64,000 nucleotides of DNA from Unio delphinus (GCA_029339505.1 JAQISU010000192.1:1852001-1916000); one strand, 5' to 3'. Positions 25,691 through 37,145 are shown, counted from the first letter of the stretch. The notes: generated by a model from the sequence alone, not told the origin. Translations and numbers: made by a program.

Positions 25691-26951
25691 TAATTCAATA
25701 ACAGTCATCTCTCAAATAACATTAAAATAAAAAAAAACTATCACTCGACCAGGTGATAGCCTATTTCATCATCTGACTTAGTGTGATAGATTTGTGTCCT
25801 TTTCTGTGTTCCTACTCATCTGTATGATCTTTATCTGGAGTGGTGATCAAATTTCCTCCAGACCGTCTAACTTCTGCCTCCATTCTTCCTTTATCTTTGT
25901 TTTCCAGAGACTCTGACCAGCTGCACTGGGTAATTCCTCTGTCTCCTACAGTTCCTCTGGTTCCTAAAAGCTTCCTGTATTAACACACAAGAACATTAAC
26001 TTAGCATAATCCCCATGCTAGCTAAACTCACACTAAACAACAATATCATCAGACTAAAACACAGCCAGATTTGATTCTTATATTTTGTAACACCATGTGT
26101 ATTGTTTTTACATATATCTCTTCCTGGCACCAGGGTAGGGGGGGGGGGTAGATTGGACCATTAGTTTTATACACAAACCCACAGGTTTTCACAAAGATTG
26201 CAAATGTAGCAGAAGTAAATTTTGATCCCTTATCTGATATAAGAATCTCATCAAATTAATGTGGTGATTAGTTGTAGTTCCAGTGCTTGTTGCAGCAGAT
26301 TTCTGTAGCTCAGACCTTGAAAAATGGTATACAACAAGCAAATATTGCTGACCTTTAAACTTAAATCATTGCCAAGTTTTTGCCAATGTGGAATTTTCGA
26401 GGGTATTAATGCCATAATGGATCTGCATTATGAAGATTATGCATGGTACAAGTTTCAGAACAGATGATCTTCAAGGTATTTAGATAGTCCAGTCAGTTCT
26501 CAGCACTTAGATATTCCTTGGTGATTCTGTGTAGTCGATAAAGAAGTTTGGACTGCATCATTGATGGCATATATAATCAAAAATCATTCATCAACAATCC
26601 ATCTTAAACTATGAATCGGTACATAATGCATAAACCACAATTTTGCTGCATTGCATAATCTCATGCAACCTTTTACTGGAGTTTGGTAGATTAGACAGAA
26701 CCTGCTCAACAAATCCTATTGTTTCATTTTCCAGTTCACTCTTATCTTGTGCTAGAGATTTAGAGAATAAACTATAGACGACCAATAAAAACAATATGTT
26801 TACATTTACAACCAGTGTTGTTTTAAGCTAGTGCAGAGCCTGTAGCATTTGTTATAAAGGGGCCAAAAATTAAAAAGCAACCCACATCAATATAAAAACA
26901 CATAATTGTTTAACTTGCATAGTAAAGTATATGAATCTCTTTTCATTGGCT
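25691..26951. other. Stretch without recognised genes
   Basis: Contains a G-run at 26139 and AT-rich sequence. A short minus-strand frame at 26609-26794 has no recognisable similarity. Confidence 0.5.
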
Positions 26952-26962
26952 CTACAACCAGG

Positions 26963-27214
26963 TTGTTGTTGTTGTTTTAGGGTTTAACGCCATTTTCAGC
27001 ACAAGATAGGCTATACATGGCGGCCAGTATTATTGGTGGAGGAAGAACCTGGGAAAAAACCCCGGAAAGAACCACCAATCCAAGAGAAGCTACTGGCAAG
27101 CTTTCTCACATAAATACATTGGCCGAATTTTAGACTCGAACCCATGCAGACAGAGGTGAGATGGCAGTGATCCGTAACGGAGAGCGCTTTAGGCCACACT
27201 GCCACTTGGGGCCC
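26963..27214 (-). mobile_element. Full-length tRNA-derived SINE, family A, copy 3, with target-site duplication
   Basis: On the minus strand it begins ggggccccaagtggcagtg, carries the B-box gggttcgagtct, gagaaagcttgccagtag, ggtggttctttccgggg and actggccgccatgtatagcc, and ends aatggcgttaaaccc with a (AAC)n tail. The 11-bp direct repeat ctacaaccagg lies at 26952-26962 and 27215-27225, right against both ends. This is the clearest full-length member in the window, about 252 bp. Confidence 0.92.
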
Positions 27215-27225
27215 CTACAACCAGG

Positions 27226-27505
27226 TAATATGACAAATATGTCATTTCAGTAATATTTTTATATACATGAAGGTAATTTATATCTTAAAAGCATTTATCG
27301 CAGAGCCCTTGGAAGTGCAGGGCCTGTAGCAAATGCTACATTTGCTACTGGGATAATCTGGCACTGTTCACATCCTAGTATTTTGTTAACATAAACATTT
27401 GATAGATGAGTGGAGTTGTATTAAATATTGTATGGTTGAGTGAATCATTAATAAATCAAAATATTAAATATGGATAACTAAACACATCATTCACTTAAAA
27501 ATAGG
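27226..27505. other. Short unannotated AT-rich stretch
   Basis: Nothing recognised. Confidence 0.5.
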
Positions 27506-28142
27506 TAAATTGTTACTAATCCTTTGTGTATTACTTTCATTTATTACTAGTTCTTTGTGTATTACTTTCATTTATTACTAATCCTTTGTGTATTACTTTC
27601 ATTTATTACTAATCCTTTGTGTATTACTTTCATTTTTTACTAATCCTTTGTGTATTTCTTTCATTTATTACTAATTCTTTGTGTATTTCTTTCATTTATT
27701 ACTAATCCTATGTGTATTACTTTCATTTATTACTAATCCTTTGTGTATTAATTTCATTTATTACTAATCATTTGTGTATTACTTTCATTTATTACTAATC
27801 CTTTGTGTATTACTTTCATTTGTTATTAATCCTTTGTGTATTACTTTCATTTATTACTAATCCTTTGTGTATTACTTTCATTTATTACTAATCCTTTGTG
27901 TATTACTTTCATTTATTTCTAATCCTTTGTGTATTACTTTCATTTATTACTAATCCTTTGTGTATTACTTTCATTTATTACTAATCCTTTGTGTATTACT
28001 TTCATTTATTACTAATCCTTTGTGTATTACTTTCATTTATTACTAATCCTTTGTGTATGACTTTCATTTATTACTAATCCTTTGTGTATGACTTTCATTT
28101 ATTACTAATCCTTTATGTATTGCTTTCTTTTATTACTAATCC
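27506..28142. repeat. 31-bp minisatellite
   Basis: About 20 copies of tcctttgtgtattactttca plus tttattactaa. Copies are very similar; variants such as gtatgac near the right end and tagttc near the left end are clustered, as expected when tandem units spread by local duplication. Confidence 0.96.
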
Positions 28143-28740
28143 TTTAATCACACTAAAGATGTTTAAAGGATTATATCAAAATAATATACAGCAGATTGAT
28201 GTCTATGGTGACTGAAATTTTGAAAGGGAAGTAACTCTTACATTATGATATGCCGTTACTTGGAAAGAGGGAAGTAATTTAGCTTGTCCTAAATTCGTTT
28301 TACATGAATACACAGAAAATATATTCAGTTATACTATTATGTGTGTGTAAGGGGTGTCGTGGATTATGTTGGAATGGGGTGCTCCCTTTTAATTATTACA
28401 GAAGACCCACCCTGGCTCATTTTTGTTAGAAACTGAAGTAGTGATAGAGAGATGCAAACCTCCGCGTCCCCAGTCAGCGATGCTGACAATTAAATTACTG
28501 TATACACAAAAGATGAAATTTTTTCCCTCACATTAATCTATAAATGATTTATGGAACAATGACACTTTTAATGTTATATTTGCCAAGGAAAGCAGAGCAG
28601 TGTTCCCTGTCTAGGAATAAACATAGCCGATCAAGGATTTTCTGTTTTTGTGGAATCGAAATATTAACCTTCTAGCATTAACCTATGAACCAGTGTAACT
28701 ACTTATAAAAAGAAATACTGAATTAAATAAAGTGAATTAG
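28143..28740. other. Unannotated stretch
   Basis: No gene or repeat recognised. Confidence 0.5.
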
Positions 28741-28885
28741 TGTTATGACTGGTCGGACTGGTGTCTGGATAATGTGACTGGGTGGGACATCATGCTATGT
28801 CAGCGGCATGATGCCTCAGTGCTAGACATCACTATAAACTGCTACACTGCAGACATCATAGCGATATGACTGAAAGTCTAGAAAT
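28741..28885 (+). mobile_element. SINE family B, partial copy (sense)
   Basis: Reads atgactggtcggactggtg, aatgtgactgggtgggac, catcatgctatg, gatgcctcagtgctagac, atcactataaactgc, agcgatatgactgaaa. It is the 3' two-thirds of the family. It faces the copy at 28968-29240, forming an inverted pair with an 80-bp gap. Confidence 0.78.
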
Positions 28886-28967
28886 GGGTGAACAAATAAT
28901 AGAGTATATATACGGGTTTGGTGGTCCATAATTGGTTAATAATGAAAAGTTTGTTTGTTTGATTAGG

Positions 28968-29240
28968 ATTTTTAACGTAGCTTTAACAATTTATCAGTCA
29001 TATCGCTACGATGTCTGCATTGAGGCAGTTTATAGTGATGTCTAGCACTGAGACATCATGCCGCAGACATGAAGCATGATGTCTCACCCAGTCACATTAT
29101 CCTGACACCAGGCCGACCAGTCCTAACACACCTCTTAATGCTGAGCGTCAAGCGAGGCAGCTGTTAGTACCATTTTTGTAAGTCTTTGGTATGACTCTGC
29201 CGGGGATCGAACCGACGACCTCCCGCTTCCGAGGCGGACA
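28968..29240 (-). mobile_element. SINE family B, near full-length (minus)
   Basis: The most complete family member. On the minus strand the tRNA-like head gtccgcctcggaagcggg and the B-box ggttcgatccccgg are followed by all body blocks, ending tttcagtcatatcgctacg/ctttaac in the 3' region. It ends by 29240 with gaggcggaca, so the first bases of the head are missing. Confidence 0.82.
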
Positions 29241-29794
29241 ATAATGAAAAGTAAAATTTTAGTAAAAATATCTTTTAAGAGCTTATCCTATCTGTAATTT
29301 TTTTTAAATATACATAATATTATATGATACAATTATTGTATTTTTACAGGCTTCACATAGGAGTACTCAAAAATGAAAGTAGCACCTGTTTCATTGGTGC
29401 AGAATCAATAGCATGTGTTTCATGCACATGTAGATAATTTTAAAAATATCGTGGCTCATATGGTGTTATCGGCACAGAAGCTTGCACCAAAGATAATTGT
29501 GCATGGAGAAATATAGGTCTGATCATTCGCACTCAGAAATTTTAAGTTATTGAATTTTGAATATGATGGTGTTTCCATATGTTTACTATGGGAGTTGAAT
29601 TATAAGGGAAAGAACTCTTAACTACTGATATACAAGTCTTGTATTATAGTCTCACAGGTTATTTTATGAGAGTGACTTATGTAAGGGGTAGTTGTTTGCA
29701 TTTGAAACATGCCCAGTGGCATGGATGTAGGCATATCTCTATACTACTTTGATGTGGCTGACAATTCTTTGAATATTGTACTTAGGATATTGCA
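29241..29794. other. Unannotated AT-rich stretch
   Basis: Nothing recognised. Confidence 0.5.
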
Positions 29795-30330
29795 CATAAT
29801 CTAAGCACACTGGTAGCTAAAATGACTGCTCCCTTGTGCAACAAAAATCAACCTGAATTAGTCTAAAGTACACTATCCCTAAAGTACACTATCCCTAAAA
29901 TAGGGAAAATGAATTTTGCCCATCTTGACAATACCATCTTCTGAAAGTTCAATGGATGAATTACTAGAAATATAAATTGTAATAAAAAAAGTTTATCAGC
30001 TCTCTTTTTTTTTTCTTCTTCAGAATATACCTCTGAAGTCTGGGAAGTGAAAATGACCAAGTGAAGCTTGCAGTTTTTTAAAGATATACATTTGGAGAAA
30101 GACCAAACTGTACCTCTATAACCCATATTACACCCATCCATCATACAGCAAAATTAATGGAATGAAAGGTTCTTTGAACAATACAAGGTCTTTTTTTATA
30201 CAGCCAGATAAACAGTGAGGACCTCGGGAAATTCTTTGTCTTTCAAATGTTAACCCCTTGCAAAGTATGACACTGAAGAGCGCCACCATTAATGGAAACA
30301 CATGTTTAAAGGGACCTAACTCTTGTAGAA
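29795..30330. repeat. Unclassified interspersed repeat, copy 2
   Basis: Second member of the repeat seen at 7204-7660, same orientation, sharing taagcacactggta, gtctaaagtacac, gtgaaaatgaccaagtg, ggtcttttttta and cagtgagga. This copy has a local duplication of 18 bp (taaagtacactatcccta twice, about 29872-29907). Confidence 0.65.
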
Positions 30331-31069
30331 AGTGTAGTTTTATGTTGGAAACTGGAATCATTTAAGGTCTCATTAATGTAAAGTTGCATGCCTCTTAAAA
30401 AAGATAATGCCATGATGGGAAGCAAGTAAATCATGTAAACAATGCCATGGAACAATTAAATCAAACTTAACATAAAGCTGTATAAAAGATCCAGTTGAAA
30501 TCCAAACAATCCTTGATATGCTAAAAGCATAGAAAAGCAAGTTAAGAGGGCAATCAGGAGTCATAACGGTTCTTCTAAAAGCTAAAAAAAGAACTCTTTT
30601 GAGATCTCTTTACTTTAAAGCTGTATACGACATCTGGTTAAAATCCAATAATTGCAGGAGAACACTTGCACCCTTCATCACTTCTGATAAATGAACTTAA
30701 AGTTATTCATTCTTAACATGTAAATTTAGTCTGCATAGAATTAACACTTTTGCTCCTATCTATATAACTGCATAAAGAATGAAATGAGACCACCGAGTGG
30801 CCTATTGTATTATACTGGTCAAAGTACATTTGTTTCATGCATGCAAGATAAAGCTGTCACATCATTAGAAAATCTTTATTTAATATCATAAACTAATGCC
30901 ATGCATTACGGTATAAAGGTTTTATGATATCATATTACTCTCATCTGTAATTTTATTTCTATTTTTTTCTCGTTTTTGTTTAACTTCTACATTGTTGGTA
31001 TTAGTTTATCTACATGTACTTTCTTCTCTTCCATCCTCTTTATGACTGAAGATAGATCACGACTTCATA
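30331..31069. other. Unannotated AT-rich stretch
   Basis: Short frames only; nothing recognised. Confidence 0.5.
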
Positions 31070-32024
31070 ACTTTAATCACCAACTTATCACAAAATCTAA
31101 AATCTCTACGAATTTTAAAAACCAACTTAGCACAAAATCTGTACCAATCTTAATAACCAACTTATCACAAAATTTCTACCAATCTTAATACTGTAACCAA
31201 CTTATCACAAAATCTCTACCAATCTTAATATCCAGTCTTCATACAAAATCTCTACCAATCGTAATATCCAGTCTTCATACAAAATCTCTACCAATCTTAA
31301 TATCCAGTCTTCATACAAAATCTCTACCAATCGTAATAACCAGTCTTCATACAAAATCTCGACCAATTGTAATAACCAGTCTTCATACAAAATCTCTACC
31401 AATTGTAATAACCAGTCTTCATACAAAATCTTTACCAATCTTAATATCCAGACTTCATACAAAATCTCTACCAATCTTAATATCCAGTCTTTATACAAAA
31501 TCTCTACCAATCGTAATAACCAGACTAAACACAAAATCTCTTCCTATCTTAAAATCTAAACTCAACACAACATTGTTACCAACCTCAAAATCCAGAGTTA
31601 ATACAAAATCTCTGCCAATGTTAATATCCAGATCTCACAGTTTTCATCAATCCCAGTACCCAGTCTTAATACAAAATCTCTATCAATTTTATAATCCATT
31701 CTTAATTATAAAAAATCTTAACCAGTCTTAATAATCAGTCTAAATACAACATCTTAACCAGTCCTAAAATCCAGACTTAATACAAAATCTTTACCAATTT
31801 TATTATCCAGTCATAATTATGAAAAATCTTAACCAGTCCTAATAATCAGTCTAAATACAAAATCTTAACCAGTCCTAAAATCCAGACTTAATACAAAATC
31901 TTAGCCAAACTTAATATCACATCATAATCCACAAGCTCTATCAATCTCAATGCCTAGTCTTAATACAAAATCTCTAACAATCTTAAAATCCAAACTTAAT
32001 GCAAAATCTTTACCAACCCTTTTA
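31070..32024. repeat. 36-bp minisatellite, left sub-array
   Basis: About 26 units of the type aatcttaatatccagtcttc plus atacaaaatctctacc. The units are well conserved at 31205-31540 and degrade on both sides. As 36 is divisible by 3, the minus strand reads a 12-residue repeat (RLVEILYEDWIL); this is not taken as a gene. Confidence 0.93.
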
Positions 32025-32205
32025 TAATAATAATAATAATAAAAATATTGAGGACTTTGTATAACGCCTAATTTTAAAAAGCTCTAAGCGCTTTTCAACA
32101 TATATAATGTAATGACTACAACAAAGAAACAAAACAAACACCAAGAAATGAGAAAATATAAAAACATGCTGAAAATATTTAAGGAAGGAAACATTATTTG
32201 GTCAT
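32025..32205 (-). mobile_element. LINE 3' end inserted into the 36-bp array
   Basis: Starts with a short (ATA)n run, then gaggactttgtataacgcc, aaaaagctctaagcgctttt, and further blocks shared with the copies at 5027 and 51225. Only the 3' UTR of the LINE is present. It separates two sub-arrays of the minisatellite. Confidence 0.82.
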
Positions 32206-32440
32206 TGTCCAGACTTAATACATAATCTCTACCAGTCTTAATATCCAGACTTAATACATAATCTCTACCAGTCTTAATATCCAGACTTAATACATAATCT
32301 CTACCAGTCTTAATATCCAGACTTAATACATAATCTCTACCAGTCTTAATATCCAGACTTAATACATAATCTCTACCAGTCTTAATATCCAGACTTAACA
32401 TGCAATCTCTACCAATCTTAATGGCCAGTCCTAATACAAA
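32206..32440. repeat. 36-bp minisatellite, right sub-array
   Basis: About six units of the type tccagacttaatacataatc plus tctaccagtcttaata. Five are identical to each other and differ from the left sub-array consensus at several fixed positions (gactta for gtcttc, cataat for caaaat, agtct for aatct). Confidence 0.93.
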
Positions 32441-32695
32441 ATCTCAAATATATGTCACCTTCAGAAATTATCACAGATAATTTTATACAAGTGTTCATTT
32501 CAAATGAAATTTTTATGAAATGAAATAGAAAAAGTTGTAAGCCTTGATGGCAGAAAGATTAAAATTGTTCTACAAGTTTCATGCATTTCATTTGAAATGA
32601 GCGTATGATTTCATGTTTTGTAAAATACACTGGCTATTTTGTACTGTGGCATCTTGAGTTCATTGAAATTAGATACTTTGGAAAAAGTCCAGACC

Positions 32696-33345
32696 TCACT
32701 AAATCATTCAAACTATTTAGTATTCACATTTACATATTTTTAAAACTATTTAGTATTCACATTTACATATTTTTAAAACTATTTAGTATTCACATTTACA
32801 TATTTTTAAAACTATTTAGTATTCATATTTATATTTTTTTTTAAACTATTTAGTATTCACATTTACATATTTTTAAAACTATTTAGTATTCACATTTATA
32901 TTTTTTTAAAACTATTTAGTATTCACATTTACATATTTTTAAAACTATTTAGTATTCACATTTATATTTTTTTAAAACTATTTAGTATTCACATTTACAT
33001 ATTTTTAAAACTATTTAGTATTCACATTTACATATTTTTAAAACTATTTAGTATTCACATTTATATTTTTTTTAAACTATTTAGTATTCACATTTATATT
33101 TTTTTTAAACTATTTAGTATTCACATTTACATATTTTTAAAACTATTTAGTATTCACATTTACATATTTTTAAAACTATTTAGTATTCACATTTACATAT
33201 TTTTAAAACTATTTAGTATTCACATTTACATATTTTTAAAACTATTTAGTATTCACATTTACATATTTTTAAAACTATTTAGTATTCACATTTACATATT
33301 TTTAAAACTATTTAGTATTCACATTTATATTTTTTTAAAACTTGC
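32696..33345. repeat. 33-bp minisatellite
   Basis: About 19.5 copies of actatttagtattcacattt plus acatatttttaaa, with a second unit type that has atattttttt in place of acatattttt. Apart from that switch the units are virtually identical, so the array has been homogenised recently. Confidence 0.97.
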
Positions 33346-33497
33346 ATAAGCAATAGCTTTAAAAATTCACAAAGTGGAAAGCAAGAGGAATTTAAAATTT
33401 CATGCAGTCATCAGTTTTTGTCAGAGATTCAGACTTTGTAAAGTCCTTGTTCTCAGTATATTATTTTATTTATTCAAAGGCTAAGTTATCAGTCTTG

Positions 33498-33498
<1 letters not shown>

Positions 33499-33547
<49 letters not shown>
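33499..33547. repeat. (GT)n microsatellite
   Basis: About 24 uninterrupted TG units. Confidence 0.97.
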
Positions 33548-33549
<2 letters not shown>

Positions 33550-34040
33550 TTAAGTTTCATAATAATGTCTAAATAGGATTAAAGCAACCACAATGAACAA
33601 AAATTTCAGACATTGATTTTGTATTGTTTGGCTGAATGTTTTGGACACTTTAGTGAGGTATGAGTTCTTCCAAAATATCTATTTTAATAAAAGATTTTAG
33701 TATGCCACAGAATAAAATAACTGTGATAAAAACAGGTATGTCTCTCAGTGTGTGCCTCTTTCTTTTCTTTTTTTTTTTTTTGGGGGGGGGGGCCGGTTGG
33801 GGGTCCTTAGTAAATAATTACAAGAGCTGAAAAAAGGCAAAAGATGTGGAATGAATGAATTTAACATTTAACTGACCAATACTAAATGAATTAAAAATAA
33901 TATATCATAGACAGTTGTAATGAACAACATTTTAAATAAGACCTGATCTGGTCTGAATTAAGAACTCGTACAAGAATGGTATAAAAGATAAAATTTTATG
34001 TAAAATAAAATTGTGAGCCAAAAATAATAAAATAAATAAA
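33548..34040. other. Unannotated stretch with T/G homopolymer runs
   Basis: T-run then G-run at about 33764-33792, otherwise AT-rich. No gene. Confidence 0.5.
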
Positions 34041-34043
34041 AAT

Positions 34044-34051
34044 AAAAAAAA
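34044..34051 (-). terminator. Candidate Pol III terminator of the tRNA-His gene
   Basis: An eight-base T run on the minus strand, about 40 nt past the 3' end of the tRNA; no earlier run of four T's occurs. This implies an unusually long 3' trailer, which can pair with the 5' leader. Confidence 0.6.
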
Positions 34052-34091
34052 TTGCTCGGCTGGGCCATGACAGCGACGGACACAGCAAATA

Positions 34092-34163
34092 TGCCGTGAC
34101 CAGGATTCGAACCTGGGTTGTCGCGGCCACAACGCGAAGTCCTAACCACTAGACGATCACGGC
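34092..34163 (-). tRNA. tRNA-His (anticodon GTG)
   Basis: The 72-nt minus-strand sequence folds as a full cloverleaf. The acceptor stem gccgtga/tcacggc pairs at 7 of 7 positions. The D stem is gtct/ggac with the loop agtggtta. The anticodon stem tcgcg/cgcga encloses ttgtggc, giving the anticodon GTG. The T stem is ccagg/cctgg around ttcgaat, with A at the discriminator. The internal promoter boxes tggttagga and ggttcgaatcc are intact. No intron and no encoded CCA. It charges histidine for CAC/CAU codons. Inverted-repeat flanks could mean it belongs to a tRNA-carrying repeat, but the tRNA body shows no decay. Confidence 0.9.
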
Positions 34164-35532
34164 TGTCACTGCCGAGCTGCGAAACGGTATCACTTCTAAG
34201 ATATATAAATATATAATCAAAACCTACTGTTATCTTTCATTTTCAAAGAAATAAATTTTGTAAATATTTGTTAGCTTTCTTTTAATTATAAGTCGGAAAA
34301 ATGTTAATGCATAAACGTACTACCTGTCTGCTTCGTTACCAAAATGGAGAGATGTAAGTTATTTACATCAGACTGCTTTTCCGACTATTTTCACTAACAT
34401 ATATATTCTCCTGTTAAAAATAAATTTCAGTCTGAATAACCTCTACGAAACAAATAAACTTTTTTATAAAAGATTTTCCCAAACCAATCTAGCACACGCC
34501 TACTAAACTATATTTTATTCTTTCATCTTGATTTCATGCAACTTCATTCTCATGACGTTATTTTTTGAAAAAAAAATGTATTATTATTTCAGAGAAGAAA
34601 AGCATGAATCTATTTAAAGTCAAGTTAGTCTATCAAAGTTAAAGAATAGCGTCTAAACAAAGAGACGTGATTGTTTGAAGCTCGAATCATAGTTTTAATT
34701 TTATGCATTCTGTAGAACTAGTTTGTTTTTCACGTTATATTTTTTTTGGTTTTTCTTTTGTTTGATTGGTTTGTTTTATTTTAGTTTTTCTTTAAACTCC
34801 CTCAAAACAATAAAAATAAAAGCCATAAAACTTCATCATCTCTGCCGTATTTGCCAAATGTATGTAAAGTTTCCGCATTCGAATTATATTGTGTCATTAC
34901 TAACTACGTTAATGAAGTGAAACCGGAAGTAAAGTATATTTTGTAGCAAACGATTACTGATTTGCGCCGAACAAAATGTTTGCAGTGCACAGTGCCTCCG
35001 GGTTCTGTAAGAAATTTTAACTTTTTCTCGTGTACATCAGACAAAAGAGTCGTTCGTATTGTTTTTTTTTTTCTTCTTCCTGTTATCGCTTATTAGATAA
35101 AGTTAATAAGTGGTGTTGGTCCTAAATGATAACCTACAGCCCCTAAGGTCTGCTACACCAGTGTAGAGAGTCTGTACGAGTCCATCATAAATATGTAATT
35201 GAGATTCTGCCACCAATCTAAAAAAATCCGACTTGATACAGGCCTGTCCCAAACACTTCCTGATTAGCGGCATGCTTTGGACCCCATTTCCAGCTTTAGA
35301 GGATGAAGCTAATAGATTTCACAAAAGCAAAGCAACTGGGTTTGGTACATACAACTATGACTGTGCCCCAAAAAGAATGGCCACTCTTTTGAATAAGTTG
35401 TCTTGAAAACTCCTAAGCCAGGGTTGTCTAAAAAAAAAAAAAAAAACTTAAAAAAAAAAACATTTTTAAAGAAACTAAGCAAATATGCCCAGCAACGATT
35501 TGGTAAACCAAGAAAAACCAGTAGCAATCAAC

Positions 35533-35602
<70 letters not shown>

Positions 35603-36420
35603 ATTTGGGCCATCATATCTTTTGTGACAGAATTATAGGGGTGATATCCCATTTGTCCAAACGTATTATTTTGAATATAATATTCTGGTAATAATTGCAG
35701 CTTTTCAATTGGTATGCACTGCAGAATTTTATTATCATCAATTGAATTTGGTATGGGTTTTGTACCAAAATTGGTGATTTTAGATGCACAGAATAGCCTG
35801 ACAGTGGTATAACTCGTTAGTCCTTCAGGGTGATACTGATTTTTGTCAATTCAATGAATGGTCATATTCCAAAGACTATGCCAGGCATCACACACTTTCT
35901 TCCACTTGGCTACTGTTCTATGCAAACTCTCAGTTCTAGAAACTTCAGCACTCTTCTGAATCTCACTAAAATCTTTTTCAGTTTGCGATTTAACTCCAAA
36001 TACCAGATTTGCAAACAACATTTTGTCCAACTCTTGATATGTCTTGATTTTGAGGTCACATGCACTATCTATTTGGCTACTATCAGAAATGAACACAATA
36101 ATGGAAACTTAAGTTCTGGTGTACTCGTATAATATTATAATAACCACGTGTGCATCTCTGGATCTTTTCAGTCGTTGTAAATTTCAGCACATTTTCCCAC
36201 CCAAGCTGCTAGTAGAAGTCTTTGAACTTGCTGTCCAGCTTTGATGTACTCTTATTAATACAGCAGACATATTGGGGAAGGGGGTGGGGTGGGGGCTATT
36301 TTAACCACTGTATTTTGTCATTGTAAATATCAGCACAGCTAAAATGATAAAGTAATCAACATATTTTCACTCAGTAGGTTGTTGAAGCAGGGCTGGCAAA
36401 TCTTTGAATTTGCCGCCCAG
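34164..36420. other. Intergenic stretch between tRNA-His and the UBAC2 upstream region
   Basis: AT-rich with A-runs at 35430-35460 and an (AT)n tract. A minus-strand frame at 35851-36096 (81 codons, Lys/Ser/Glu-rich, containing KKVCDAWHSLWNM) has protein-like composition but no ATG, clear splice context or recognisable family. It may be a decayed exon. Confidence 0.4.
35535..35600. repeat. (AT)n microsatellite
   Basis: About 33 uninterrupted AT units; the YI-repeat frames over it are artefacts. Confidence 0.97.
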
Positions 36421-37121
36421 CTATTTGCATGCGTACAGAGGACTCCTACACGGGTTGTTTTCTGCGTCCCAGACCAAATATTTGCATCAGAATACGCGTA
36501 ATTAAGTGTTTACGAGACCTATATATATATAGTAGAGGCAGGGTATTTGGTCTGTCTGGTAGTACTACAAGCGGTTGGGTCTGCATGACGTCACAAGTTT
36601 AGTGACCTACTTTCCGTCATATTGCGGAGGTGAAAACAGTTGCTTAGTAACAGTACCATAGTGTTAAGTTTGATATAGCAAACTGTTTTAGTTTACCTAT
36701 ATTTTGTTTATTATTTCTGTTTTCTGCATAGTAGTTTTACAAGCAGGATATAAAGCCATGAATGTATGTCTGTCAAATATTGTTATAGATGTAATATATT
36801 TTAGGTTGATAAGGGTGGCAGTGGTAAGTAATTATGTGTCACATACATGTGTACACAACAAGATACAACAGGTTGGTGTCAAGGCAGTGTGAAGGCTGTG
36901 TTTGTTGTATAGTCTGTATATTGTACACTTTTATTTATAAAATGACAAATATGCAAGGATCATAAATAAGATCAGGTGGCCATTCTCATGATGTTTTACT
37001 GTTACAAAAAGAGATGCTGGATACCAATGCTAATGCATGATATTTAAAGAAACTTAATGTTGTGGAAATTAAATTGTCCTTATAAATTTCCAGCAGAAAT
37101 TTCAATAAATAACCCAACAAA
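36421..37121 (+). promoter_or_regulatory. Probable UBAC2 promoter / 5' leader region
   Basis: The only stretch near the UBAC2 start with a local rise in CpG-containing sequence. It has a consensus cAMP-response element TGACGTCA (about 36586-36593) and ctactttccgtcatattgcgg just downstream. An inverted pair (ccagaccaaatat at 36470, tatttggtctg at about 36544) flanks a short AT run. A transcription start around 36600-36700 is plausible. A possible 3' splice site (tttccagcag at about 37088) suggests the leader may itself be spliced. All inferred. Confidence 0.4.
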
Positions 37122-37145
37122 ATGGCCAGAATTGACATGGCCTGA
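37122..37145 (+). CDS. Seven-codon upstream ORF whose stop overlaps the UBAC2 start
   Basis: ATG GCC AGA ATT GAC ATG GCC TGA. The first ATG has a strong context (A at -3, G at +4). The stop codon shares its last base with the UBAC2 initiator in the string tgatg. The UBAC2 ATG itself has a weak context (C at -3, T at +4). If the transcript includes this stretch, UBAC2 translation would depend on leaky scanning or on reinitiation. No protein evidence is available. Confidence 0.45.
   Translation: MARIDMA

Noticed and set aside
31205..31534. LVEILYEDWILR 12-residue repeat protein, leucine-rich-repeat-like
   Set aside because: Translation of the 36-bp array; no start context, no flanking coding sequence, and the neighbouring sub-array gives a different peptide.
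32605..32844. Hydrophobic FSIHIYIFLKL repeat protein
   Set aside because: Translation of the 33-bp array.
27506..33345. CRISPR-like arrays
   Set aside because: Unit lengths of 31-36 bp invite the idea, but units are directly abutting with no unique spacers and the DNA is clearly eukaryotic.
33932..34149. Two minus-strand frames across the tRNA
   Set aside because: They cover the tRNA-His gene; the cloverleaf explains the sequence.
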